From positions 48,688,646-48,752,645 of the forward strand of contig OY804582.1 of NCBI GenBank assembly GCA_963680875.1: 64,000 nucleotides of DNA, given 5' to 3'. Shown here piece after piece: positions 23,415 through 34,714 of the stretch. Positions within the stretch are counted from its first letter, which is position 1. Every line of letters begins with the position of its first letter. The DNA is from Bathymodiolus brooksi (lineage: Eukaryota; Mollusca; Bivalvia; Mytilida; Modiolidae). The position numbers and the translations under genes are program-made. The notes beneath the pieces are model-generated. The model had not been told where the DNA came from and did not search any database. It saw nothing but the letters and a program-made list of their open reading frames with translations.

Positions 23415-24195
23415 TTGGAACTCCTAATCTTTAACAAATAGTTTTGATTTTAAACATACTATTTGAACACTCAATATCTTAAATTTCAGCAAGAAAGAAA
23501 GCATAAAATATAATTATCTCAATTTGTTAATCCATGTACTTCCTGAACAACCATTGCAAAAATGTAGAAATAGGTTGAAGTGTGGAACATGATATCGAAT
23601 ACCCTATGGGCATACATTTGTCATTATAATACATGTATCCTATTATACAACCAAGTAAATCAAAGTCTCCGGGATAACATGGCACAGGTCGAAATGCTGA
23701 CTTAATATCAATTTTTCCTATTTTAGCATGTTCACCTAATGTTTGAATAATAGAAATGATATTATTACATTTAGAATACTGTACAGTTGTTAGTGTTTCA
23801 TCAAGGAAATCAGTAACACAATACCCAGGTGGATAATACAAGTGTGTTATTAGGCTCCAATCAGAGGTCTTTTTAGGTATTAATTCAATGCGGGAACTTC
23901 TTTTGAAATTGGACGGAATCTAAAAGGTCCTGCTATTCTGCCAAGAGTAATTTCATGTTCAACCCTTTCATATGCCGCCACATGATACTATAAAACACAT
24001 TTTATTTTTTGTGTCTCTAATTGTAATCTTGGAACTGGGTAATTCATGTTAAAACCAGATGTAAATCCATATTTTAGTAATTTGCAATATCTTTTATTGG
24101 ATATTTTTTTAAAGCAATATATAATTCATTTAAATTAATAGGACTGTATCCCAATTGCCATATAGCATATCTATTCAAACCTCGACCTGGATTAT
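23415..24195 (-). pseudogene. Reverse transcriptase palm of Ngaro copy 2
   Basis: Upstream residues GFNMNYPVPRLQLETQKIK and ERVEHEITLGRIAGPF mark the start of the domain. The ORF 23,841-23,527 (104 residues) contains YYPPGYCVTDFLDETLTTVQ, GKIDIKSAFRPVPCYPGDF and MPIGYSISCS, ending KYMD-stop. The first catalytic Asp (KIDIKSAFR) is intact here, unlike copy 1. After the stop the catalytic YLDD box is replaced by FYAF before FLAE, as in copy 1. Confidence 0.85.
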
Positions 24196-25105
24196 TCAAT
24201 AATGGAGTGCGAACATATAGTGAATATGTATTAAAAGGTGAGGCTGTGCATGAAGTCTAAATTGGTAGCACATTGCTGATAAATGCATACTCCCACACTT
24301 CATGCAATAATGTTTAAGCAAACAATTGGTTTTGAAACATCCTTTTTTTAAATTAAAATCATAACATGGCTTTTGAGAAGAAACTGGAAACTGAGCTGCT
24401 GTCGGGCTTCCATTATCTAGCGTCCCTCTTGCGATAAATTGTAACCATACATTGCCATCAATCTGAGACATTGTTCTGGTTTGATTGTATGCAATTCGAA
24501 GTCGAAATTGTTGGTCGCATTGATAAACCCTGTTAAAATGAGCATCAACTACAGCTCCCCTAATTATAGACATATACGATAGTGAATATCCAGCTAACAA
24601 ATGGTGTCTATCAATCATAACATTAGCATTATTAATAAAGGCATCTGTCCACATTTCTATTGAATTAATCTGTTTAAACTTTGAGGGGCTTATTTGTGAG
24701 ATACATTAGTAATTTACCGTCTGCAAGTGATAATAAATTATGTTTTACACTTTGGCCATTGAAGTGGTGTCGTAAAAGTAATGACAAAACAGTATATTCT
24801 AAATTCAAAAATTTGTCTTTAGTGGGCTTTGATATAAATATATCAGTTTCATTGTCAAATGTAAACAACATAGGGTCTGTAATAGTCACGTTGTTTACGA
24901 TACGATCCTCATCATGTATAACTGCTTGAACGCCCGACGATTTTATCTGCATAGGTGGAGGCTGCGCATGTGGTTCTATTTTCTGCAATGTTGCATGTTC
25001 ATCAACTCCTCGTCATATACGCCTATCAACTGGTCTATTTACTGGTTCCTCTTTTTCATCCACTCTACCTCTTAGCACACGCCCTTGGATTGGGGGTAGG
25101 GTCAT
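24196..25105 (-). pseudogene. Gag-like ORF of Ngaro copy 2
   Basis: From a possible ATG at 25,105 the frame reads TLPPIQGRVLRGRVDEK, hits a TGA at 25,013-25,015, and continues IVNNVTITDPMLF to 24,674. A frameshift moves it to 24,654-24,196, with WTDAFINNANVMIDRHHLL, DQQFRLRIAYNQ, WLQFIARG and a Cys/His cluster CYDFNLKKGCFKTNCLLKHY followed by CMKCGSMHLSAMC. The AF...Y, FR and Cys-rich end resemble the capsid-like first ORF of DIRS/Ngaro elements. No equivalent remains in copy 1. Confidence 0.75.
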
Positions 25106-25194
25106 ATCTGTTATAACACCTCTACATCGAGGCGTCTTTTATCAGAGCAGCAATCTATTGGGTTATAAAGTTTACTTCTTGGTAATCAACTGAG

Positions 25195-25450
25195 CTTTTA
25201 AAATTTCCCTTTGGTAATCAACTTGCAAGTGAGGGATACGACCGATTGTCTTGGCCTTTTAAGTGAAACGTTGCACGGGCAATTCGTGCATAAATTTAAT
25301 CGAGTAGGCCTATATGAAAAGGCTTTCTGTAAAATTTAGGTTTGGATTGACCAACATTCACAGAGTACTATAAAATATTGACATGTAATTGATGTTTATT
25401 TTCTAACAATAAATGAATTTTAATATTTACAGTATTAAAATAAATTAATA
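25195..25450 (-). repeat. Ngaro A1 terminal repeat (5' end), with inverted repeat at 25,272-25,290
   Basis: Direct repeat of 20,315-20,580 lying just upstream of gag on the minus strand, so it marks the 5' end of copy 2. The 19-bp inverted repeat is identical to that at 20,399-20,417. Confidence 0.82.
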
Positions 25451-25479
25451 ACATTATTCTGATATAATTTTGTATTATA

Positions 25480-25850
25480 TTGTGCTACATGTTGTTCATC
25501 TTGTCAAATTATATGTCTTCCCGTATTTTGTTGTGATGTTGTGATGTCAGCTACGATATCCGCGCAAAAGAAAACCGATACGTCTCGACTTTCATTACCT
25601 TTGTAAGGGGTTCATTGTTTACTTATTTATTTACGTATACTGAGGTCCAACACAATTTTATCTGGAGCAGTACCTGCTACCCCTACCAGTGCATTCTCGA
25701 TTTTTAGTGGGGTTCTTGTTGCTCCATCATTAGTTTTCTGTGTATTGTTTTGTGAATCGTTGTTTGTTCTCTTGTCCTTTTTCGCCTGACCTTAGTGTCA
25801 TCTGTCCTTCGATTTACGACTTTTGGTATCTCCGACCTGTTCTCACATTA
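25480..25850 (+). mobile_element. 3' tail of the YIDDVLSLN-type retroelement, copy 1
   Basis: Contains a cluster of marks found in many copies here: TTTTTAGTGGGGTTC, TTAGTTTTCTGTGT, CTTCGATTTACG and TTTGGTATCT. It lies downstream of the reverse transcriptase in the more complete copies (37.3-38.0 kb and 51.9-52.7 kb), so it is read as the element's 3' untranslated region, 5'-truncated. Confidence 0.65.
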
Positions 25851-26823
25851 ACATGGTTAAAGGCGTTATGTTCTCCGTCCAAGAAAATAAACAACGTTTC
25901 AACATAAACTATTATGCTACACTATTATCTACGGAAGGTGTGAGTCTGATAATACTTACATCATGCATGAAAATATCGAAGTAAATTTATTGTGCAAAGG
26001 CGAAAGATTGAAAAATCTCTGAAATTGAAAATTGTCAAGGAAAATATTAATCAGTTTTATATTTACTCTTTGAAATAAGCACTTACACAATGGCTAATTG
26101 GTGAAGAGCGTTGCTGCTTTGGACTTGTATTTGCACTACTAACGAATGCATTTCTTGGGATTAATGGTCGAAGTAGGAGTTACAGGTTAAAATATCATCT
26201 AGATCAAGGTCCGGGACCTTCCGATTGTTGGTTTTAAACTTATAAAGAACGTCGGACCAGCAAAATTGTATTTGTGTTGACATATTAAATTGATTTTAAT
26301 ACTTCAGTGAGTCGAGTCATTACGGGACGTTTGCTTACCTAAACTACTGATTTCCAGTATACTCTAACAAGTACCACTTATTGATAGTACTATGTATGTA
26401 CCAATTTCTGTATAATGATACTATTAAGGTTATCCTATATCTAATATTGAAAACTGTTGTTGTGTATGCCATCAATGTTTTAAGCTATAAAACAAATACA
26501 TAGTGGCGTATGAATTTCGAACTAATTATCAATCCTTAGTTTTCTTGGTAGTGTATTGTAGATCATTGTTTGTCCTTTTGTCGTTTTATCTTTAACCGTT
26601 TTATTGTCTGCCCTCTCCCATTTATGGCATTCGGGTGCCTCTTTGGTAACTTCTATTTTTTCTTGAGTACATATTAGAGATCATCTAAGGGAATGGACAC
26701 CTAGCATCCCGTCGTAATCAGTGATAATTGTTGTAGACCTTACAGTTACCGTCATGTAGAAACACCGTACAAAATAATATCCTTCGTGCTTATAATTTTT
26801 TTCCAATCAGATTGTATCATTCA
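25851..26823. repeat. Mixed diverged repeats, no gene
   Basis: The first part resembles 33,280-33,480 and 44,680-44,760 (CAACGTTTCAACATAAA). A second 3' tail of the retroelement lies at about 26,520-26,660, and 26,690-26,810 (AATCAGTGATAATTGTTGTAGACC) recurs near 37,200, 45,520 and 51,800. No open frame of interest. Confidence 0.5.
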
Positions 26824-27655
26824 CCTAGAAGTAAAGTAATCCTTTATGTGAAAATGCTTAGCATAAACAACCTAATACAATTACATTTTTTGAACTTAAA
26901 TCACACATTGAAAATGTTGATATCAATTAAATCAAAAGGCTACTTTTGATTTAAATTTATAATTTTGATATGGTAGCTTCAACAGCTGTTTTATACTGGT
27001 GGTTCTAAGGGTGGGGATAGGGTAGCTTAATATTATGGTATTTAACTGGTGGTTTTCAGGAAAGTGATATTATAGCTTAATAAACTGTTTTTACTAGTGG
27101 TTCTAATGATGGTGATAGGGTAGCTTAATATGCTGGTTGTTTAACTGGTGGTTGTAAGGATGATGATAATGTAGCTTAATATGCTGGTTTTTACTGGTGC
27201 ATCTAAGGATGATGATAAAGTATATTCGGCAACTTTTTTTGGGCGGCAGTGCTGTTGTCTTCGATTACCATCTGCCTGTTCGAGCTTCCGCTATTTCAAT
27301 ACCTCTTACTTTGAAGTTCGTTGTCTCATCTGATCAAAGTAAATTCGTGATATGGTAGGATTCTTAGGATGTTTCCTAGTGAAAGTTGTAAAGCCCAAAC
27401 CTCTTTTGTAATGTGAAATTTATTACACTCCTGTTGATATGGGTAAGCATATCTTACTTTTCGCATTGATCCTTTGTCATATATGTATCCATGAAAACAG
27501 AATTATTGACCAGGAAGCTCAGGACTCGTTGGATACCCCAATATCTAATAGTATTATTCCATGTACTAATTTTAAGCCTTTGTTATGAAATCGTATTCAA
27601 AACGCTGTCAAGACAGTTGTGACCAACAAATGCATGGCAAATTGCACGAATTTTG
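26824..27655. repeat. Module N, partial copy 3
   Basis: Corresponds to about 4,305-5,160 of copy 1, including the minisatellite (26,985-27,225). Similarity ends abruptly near GCAAATTGCACGAATTTTGC. It is not inside a LINE here. Confidence 0.65.
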
Positions 27656-28083
27656 CTTTTAGCTACATAAACAAGTAAAATACTCACAAAATCGTAAAAT
27701 AAATCTGTAACCAGCTTGTATCAATGTCACCAACTACGTCATCGGATAACGACAAATTACAAAAGTCAAAGTCGATAGATGGTTGTCTTAAGTATTTTTT
27801 CCTGAAAAAAGTTATATGTCAAGAAACAATTCTAGAATGTGTATATTTGTATTCACCATAGTCATAAATTGAGCATAAAGAATGACATGAGCTAATTATT
27901 TCTTAAATCAGATGAAACTAATTTTTCATCGCTATCAATTTTTACAACGTTTCTGTAGAGTTATGCATTCTTGTAAATAATAGCGCGAGGTAATTGGAAC
28001 AGCGCCCAAAAATGACATCTGTCTATGTACGCTTGAATGCATGAAATTACCGTAAATGCCCTGTTAGAATCGAAATAATTATT
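27656..28083. other. Intergenic, no feature supported
   Basis: AT-rich sequence without an open frame or recognisable gene. Parts around 27,690-27,800 weakly resemble 41,960-42,040. Confidence 0.4.
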
Positions 28084-28261
28084 GGATGCCGGGCTCTATG
28101 CTTATTTTAACATGGGTAGGCATTATATTTGTCATTATTTTACACCAAGCTATGGGTAGGCATTATATTTGTCAAGATTATACACCTCGCTTTCGCTCAG
28201 TGTAAAATAATGACAAATATAATGCCTACCCATGTTAAAATAAGCATAGAACCCGGCATCC
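28084..28261. mobile_element. Foldback element with 62-bp inverted arms
   Basis: Left arm 28,084-28,145 and right arm 28,200-28,261 are inverted repeats matching at 61 of 62 positions. The 54-bp centre contains another partial copy of the arm (TATGGGTAGGCATTATATTT) and ACACCTCGCTTTCGCTCA. It can form a long hairpin; probably a MITE-like or foldback element. Confidence 0.85.
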
Positions 28262-30799
28262 GAGAAATGTTTCTTAAATAAGACACGTCTGTTACAATTT
28301 TAAAAGCTTACGAAGATGATTTTTTTTAATTGATTGCTGGAATTTTCATCATATTGATTACCTATTAATTTCACGACCATTTCATCCTGATGTAATAAGC
28401 AATGATTTTACTTATTTGCAGTTGTCATTCCTTGTTCCACACAAACCGCTAATAGGGTAGAATATCAGTATTATGTAGGTTACCTACAACTGACGACAGT
28501 TATCAAATCAATTTCCAAAAGTTAGTCAACATGCGGCCGGAAACATGGGAATTATTTCATGACATTATTTACAACCCTATTTTCAAATACCGTTTTAAAA
28601 GCTGATCTACCCGTGTGAGATTTCCTTAATTAATTGGCAAGGCAAATATACATTCAAGTGCCGACATGCCTTTTTCTTGAATCTTGTTGTGATTATACAT
28701 GGATCTATTGTATGGGAGTAAGGGTTGTTTTCTATCGTTTTAATGTTCTTTGATTTAGCTTTGTAATGAATGCCAACAATTTACATTGAATAATAAGTGT
28801 AATTAAGTCGATTTAAAAAGTCAACGCGGAATGTTGATTGAAGATGAATATATAGACAAATACCCCGAGTTGTAAATCTCTTTCTGATGTGGTCCGTGTT
28901 CCTCATCATTATTGTATTCTGTGTTGTGTGTCATCGTTCTAGGACTTGAGCCCAATATGGCTCATGTTTCTAAGTTTTCCACTCTTAGCTGCACCTTCTG
29001 TTTTCTCTAACGTTTTCTGACCGATATTTTCCAGATTGATGACACTTTGAACTTGTACAATTATAAAAACAAAGTCGTCAAAGCCGATAGGTGGTTGATT
29101 TTAGTAATTTGCACTTCTTCTAAATAAATATATAATAAAAGTGAATCACATATTTTCACCACCGTCCTGTATAGATATATGAAATGACACAGGCATGATG
29201 TCAGTGAATTGTCCATATATAGGCGTCTTCGAAGAATAGTATATATCGGATTTTATGAAGTCAACGAATGACATACATGTATGCATACAACTCAAACGAT
29301 TTGCAAATAATTTAAAAAAAAATTAGCTTCCTCGTGTTGAAAAAGTACTTACATATTATCTAGGTATATGTATCAGTTTAGCACTAGGTTCAACTGCAGG
29401 TTGTATTTGTAGATTAGCCATGTTTATGTTTTCGTCTCTACAATGTTTGATATGTACAGATGGATTACCACCTGTTTAGCTAATGTTGCTGTTTTGTGTT
29501 GCTTATTGCATGCTACAATATAAATTTATCCAGTAAGTTTACAAATATATGTTGAGAATTACACCTAATATAAAACAGTATGAATAAAAACACAGATTAA
29601 ATGGTCTAGAAATGTTACACAATATCGTTTTGTTTGTTTTTTGTCTTTTTGTTTTGGTTATTGTTTGTTTTTATTATTTGTATTTTTTTTGTTTGGGAGG
29701 TGAGTGTAGGTTTCCATTTTACCTGTATAAATGATGACACCAGTCGAATTAGAGAGCAACATAGCAATATCTAGTTTGAATATTCACGTGTAATATGTGA
29801 AATAAACAGATGTTGATTACGCATGTTTGCACACAACTCGTTTATCATTTCATCAACACTTTTAAGTTTATTGGTATAATGCCTTTTTCAGTGGCAAACA
29901 AATCGTTTAAATTATTTCCATATTATCAATGCAATGTAATATTTCCATTATTTGACGACCCATGTATCAACCATGCAATATTGTTTTATTCAATATTGAT
30001 CAATCGATTATGTTAATGTTATTTTACCCGTAATGTACCCGTGTATATGATGACATAATTATAATTATATCATACTTAATTTTGATGCTGGTTTGAGTTT
30101 CCATGTGCTATTCTTGTAATACACCGAGGTCATAGTTCTGTTTGATTACATATATGTGTACAACATTTCACAATCGTATTAATTTATAAAATGTGAGGTA
30201 TTCTAATACATGTAATACACCGGGGTTACATACACTGTATAATGTTTCCATTGTATAGACCATCAATACATTAACAGTTCAATATTATTGTATTGTAGAT
30301 TTATTTATGACCGTTTTAATCTATAACTAATTATTTACTTTTATTTCTTTTTCAGTGGAATGTAAGTATTATGTTCATCATATTTACTTTTTATTTAATT
30401 ATATAAATTTTATAATCACCTGTAAGGTAAGTACTTGTGTATCTAATCTGTCCATTCATTTAATTATATTGATATATTATGTTACTTTACATCTGTTGTT
30501 TCACAGTACCTTGCATTATATTACAGACTTATATATTTCTTATGTCAATCTTACATCTAAAACAACCGACACCACAAAATAATGTTTTACATGAAACCCC
30601 TGAATACACTACTAGGACCATTGTAATTGTCATTATACGTTAAATATATCAATCGATCAATCAATCGATACAACTATCGGTAAACTATGTAGCTTTTATT
30701 CCGTACATTTATCGGTCAAACTTGTACTGTTCTGTGGTGTATATAAGGATTTAAACTTCTAATATAATAATACGAAGAATGGTGACTACGGGCAAAGAC
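28262..30799. other. Intergenic, dispersed repeat remnants, no gene
   Basis: 28,273-28,345 is close to 42,335-42,400 (CACGTCTGTTACAATTTTAA). 28,870-29,260 resembles 41,770-42,170. T-rich low-complexity DNA lies at 29,620-29,695. Two short related pieces lie at 30,113 and 30,210 (GTAATACACCG). Small ORFs up to 75 residues show no recognisable domain. Confidence 0.45.
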
Positions 30800-31109
30800 C
30801 ATACAAATGCACCTCTTCAATATCTACTTTAAAACTTTGCTGAATTTCAATTCTTTACGAGCAGTAAATGTGATTGTATTACAAAATATCAGTAATAACA
30901 CATTCACATTATTTCCTTGTCACATTGTATTTTTGTCAGTCCATGTAGTGATCCATAGATCAGTAGACAGCTTCCATTTGTATACAATTATATAATGTAA
31001 TGTGGTACCGTTACTTATACAGCTCCATATACCTGAATAATGGCAAAACATACCAAACAGTTTACAGATTTATAAAACTAGTAAAAAAAAGTAATATTTG
31101 AAAATTCGG

Positions 31110-31740
31110 ATCTCATACATTATCGTACATTTATTTGCATATGAGAAACATGATTAAACATATATTCAAACTACCGAACCATTGATAAAGATATACTCAA
31201 TACATTTTCCAAAAGTTGCTGATCAACAAATATTAAAAACAAATATTTTAAATCTAAATATCCTTTTATATCTGAATTGAATCTCTTCTGGCTTGGTCCT
31301 CAGTGTTGTATTCAATCAAGAAACTGACTAAGAGTCGATTAATAGTTATTATTAATTCACTTATTAACGATAATTAGGAAAGTCCAATCAACCAATATCA
31401 GACTGTATCGTACCTTTATATATATATCAGAAACACGATTAAAACTAAATTTAAACTACCGAACAACTTAAATAGACTTACACAATTAACTTTCTAAGAA
31501 GTAGCTGATCAACAAATATCCATATCAATAGATTTTAGATTTCAATACATGTTTGTATCCTGATTGACAGCCTCTGGGTAATATAACTCGCTCAAATCGA
31601 CCATTGAATCCGGAACAAACTATCTACTGATTTTGTTCTCAGTGTTGTATTCACTCATGAGAATGAGAAAGAGTAAATCCATTATAAACATTAATTAATA
31701 TATTGACGATACTTATGGAAGTCCAAATGAAGCAACCGAG
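31110..31740. repeat. Internal tandem duplication of about 290-340 bp
   Basis: Two diverged halves share GCTGATCAACAAATAT (31,216 and 31,504) and CTCAGTGTTGTATTCA (31,302 and 31,638). The copy near 47.8-48.3 kb has only one such unit. Confidence 0.65.
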
Positions 31741-31844
31741 TAATTCTTATGGTACTAGGCTTTCTCAAAAATTAAACCTCACTTAACTGAGGACACATAT
31801 TAACTTTAATAAAATAAAATATTGGAAGGCGTTGTTTAAACAAT

Positions 31845-32055
31845 AAGGGTAATAACAAAATTACCGAACTCCGAACAATCTTACAAAGGGAAAGTCAAAA
31901 CTCATAAGTATATAAACAGACAAAATCTGTCAACAACCGGAACACTGAAAACCGTAATGACCCTGACTTTGTACAGGCATTTCTAAAGAAATGGTGGGTT
32001 GAATCAGATTTTAAAGCGCCAAACCTCCCCCTTTCATTACGGCTCAAAGTTCCCG
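31845..32055 (+). mobile_element. MITE-like repeat, long copy c
   Basis: Starts AAGGGTAATAACAAAATTAC and includes CTGACTTTGTACAGGCATTT and ATGGTGGGTTGAATC. About 210 bp long, against about 110 bp for copies a and b. Segmental copy C lacks it between GTTTGAATAA and CCTCACCAGG (near 48,300), which fixes both edges. Confidence 0.75.
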
Positions 32056-32419
32056 CCTGTTCCAGCCATGCTTGAATATTAGAGAATAATTCAAATCTTT
32101 GCGAGTAAGCACACTAAATAGCTTAACACAAATTAGCCAAAATATACTAGTGTGTCAATACCTACTACCTACATTGCAATAATACTTACACCATGTCAAT
32201 AGTAGTCATCAACATGTATAATTCGTAATATATATAAGATATAATTTAATATTAAGTTGTTGGTACCACGATGGTGTTGATTGAAAAGGAAAATTAATGC
32301 GATATCAATTGACTCACTAAAGGTAATCTTTTTCAGACATTGATATACACTTAACCTTATACATAGAGGTCACTGAATGGAACCTTAAAAGGTGCGTTTA
32401 TGGGGAGTCCCCATATATT

Positions 32420-33270
32420 ATATAAATCAATGAACCGATTTTAAAATTATATTATGCTTTAACCAAAAGAAGCTGCCCGTTTCGGATATAGCGAATTTCT
32501 TTTAGCACTCTTCGACCGTGTCCTGAGTACTCAATCTGAAAATGAAAACCGTTATTTCCAATGCGCAGCCTGTGAAATTGATAAGGTACCCGATAACTAT
32601 TGTACATCCATTGTTTGATATGGGACATCACATTCCAAATAAACTCTGTGTGTTTTCCATTATTTAGATGAAACATATAGGCTGATGACCACTTCGAAAG
32701 GCTTTTGAGCACATATTGAATGATTTGCTCAATAAAATACTTTTTTTCAAAAGAGATACTATATCCATGTCCATTCTTGATTGCCACTTCATTTGGTTCC
32801 TATCATCGTTTCCTAGATAGCGGGATGCTGCTAATAAGCAAATTATTGAAAAAAAGGTTCCCTGTGGCTTCGTTGAAGTCATCATTGCATTTATCTCACA
32901 AATGACCACAGCAATGTTCCGTATATCGTTCCAGAGCATTTAAATTCTCCCGTTTATTTCCGTGTTGTGATGTCCGCCATTATTTCCATGAAAAATCGAT
33001 GTTCGATTCGGGTCATGTTTTATTTATTGCATTTATACTTATTTTCGGATACTGGTGTCCAACGCGATTTGATGTGGTGCAGGATCTGCCAACCTTTCCA
33101 GAGCACCCCTGCTTTTAAGTGGGGTTCATGTTGAATGATTATTAGTTTTCTGTATAATGTTTTATGGATCGTTATTTGTCCTTTTGTGATTTTTCACTTT
33201 ACCTTTGTGCTGTCCGTCCTTTGATTTACGGCTTCTGATTACCCCTATGGTATCATCAAACTATTCTCAC
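32420..33270. repeat. Retroelement-associated repeat with 3' tail copy; no gene
   Basis: 32,452-32,787 (minus) is open for 111 residues, but the homologous DNA at 50,180-50,600 is broken by stops, so coding is unlikely. 33,050-33,260 carries GGTGTCCAACGCGATTTGA, TTTTAAGTGGGGTTCATG and TTTGATTTACGG, marks of the dispersed retroelement 3' tail. Confidence 0.55.
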
Positions 33271-33299
33271 TTAAACATGTGATGTTCTCCGTCGAAGAA

Positions 33300-34230
33300 A
33301 ATAGACAACGTTTCAACATAAATAATAATATTCTATAATACAATATAAGGATTGTGGGAGATTGATATTACAATTTAAATAAAATTTAGTGGACACGACG
33401 AGTTTCTGGAATAATCATCAAAGGTAACAGATTGGAAGGCCAAATAATTTACAGGAAATCTCAGAACGTTTGTTTTCGAAATCAGCAATGGGAACTGTGC
33501 ATGATGAGCTTAGTTTGAATAATAATCATATGAACAGAAACAGTATTCTGGCTATTATTCTTCAAAACAAAGTTAGGGAGGTTAATGACCAAAACATATA
33601 AGAAATAATACTCGGAATTCTTGTAACAGATCTTAATATGGGTAACATTATTTGTAAAATATAATGCGAACTAAGGCTTTCATGACTCATTGTTTTAGTG
33701 GAATGTAGTATTGGGAAATGTATCTTATAAAGAATTATACTAACATTTATGTTCACTTGACAGTCGCTATTTTCAATATAAACAAATACGAAATTGTACC
33801 CCAAGTTGTAATTGAGTTTTTAACCTGTTTCAAAAGTATGCAACTTTAACTAGTATAATGCTAAAACATGTCAGATATATGAAACTAATATGCGTCATTG
33901 GCAATAGTGTTCCTTGGAAACATTACAGGCAGACGACATTATATGAAGCTCAAAGTCGAAAGACAGTTTTTGTTAGTATATATCGTATGAATTATGAATA
34001 TGTAAGGAGCAAAACTAACATTGTAATGATTGCTTTTTAGGAAGGTCGTGCATAAATATATGCAATGACAGAGGAATGAAGTCCACATTTTCTCTAGCAC
34101 TACGCATGTTCGACGGAAACTATGCATATTTACACACATTTTCTCTAGCACTACGCATGCTCGACGGAAGCTATGCCTATTTATATTCTGAATAAATACA
34201 AGGAATACACCAAGCAGCTTTGATCAAGTA
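33300..34230. repeat. Diverged homologue of the right part of module N
   Basis: 33,510-34,200 follows 5,440-6,110 (TAGTTTGAATAATA, CATATAAGAAATAATAC, TATGCGTCATTGGCAA). A 45-50-bp tandem duplication lies at about 34,086-34,180 (TTTTCTCTAGCACTACGCAT twice). No gene. Confidence 0.6.
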
Positions 34231-34714
34231 GACTTAAAACCGAAACATGAAAACAAAATATATAGCTCACCGGCACAGCTCCAATACGTATCTCCTTAGT
34301 TTTAGACGTTAAGATCAACTAAAACCCTTAATATATTTATTTATCAAGATCTAAAATTAAATGAGTTTTTTTCAATGGTCAGGATTGCATACAAATAACC
34401 GACCAATCAAATCGCACGTAGGAATTAGGCCCGGTGCTGACATGTAAACAGTTTCGGAGACTTTTTCGACGACTGCAAATTCTCTGAAGGATTGCTTTAA
34501 AGTTGCAGATAGGTAAAGATGATGACAAAAAGGAATCGGAATATCAAAAATATATTTATCATGCTTCAACGGGGTACAAATATTATGGCAAATCAGGTCA
34601 AGACACCAATATAAAACTATTTTGAAAAAGTGCTGTATGAAAATTTGACATTTGAGATTCCTCCCCTGTGGTTTTTAAGAGTAGTCGAGGGATACAAAAA
34701 ATCGTAAAAGGTCC
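34231..34714. other. Intergenic, no feature supported
   Basis: No recognisable gene. The 65-residue minus ORF at 34,569-34,372 has no domain I recognise. Confidence 0.35.

Larger units (their letters stand above)
20105..25455 (-). mobile_element. Ngaro/DIRS-type retrotransposon, copy 2, near full length
   Basis: About 5.35 kb on the minus strand: A1 repeat, gag, reverse transcriptase, RNase H, tyrosine recombinase, SGNH hydrolase, 3' region with the A2 repeat. Direct repeats placed at the start and internally near the end are the split-direct-repeat architecture known for Ngaro (A1-ORFs-B1-A2-B2). I could not identify the B1/B2 pair by eye. Every reading frame is broken, and the RT and recombinase catalytic motifs are altered, so this copy is inactive. 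It is inserted in the satellite on the left. On the right it abuts the 3' tail of another retroelement. Confidence 0.88.

Noticed and set aside
30340..30420. Splice-acceptor-like TTTTATTTCTTTTTCAG followed by a short open stretch at 30,355
   Set aside because: The downstream ORF has no domain and no partner exon could be identified; pyrimidine-AG strings are common in this base composition.
32452..32787. 111-residue minus ORF (YMFHLNNGKHTEFIWN ...)
   Set aside because: The paralogous DNA at 50,180-50,600 has stops and indels in this frame, and no domain is recognisable.
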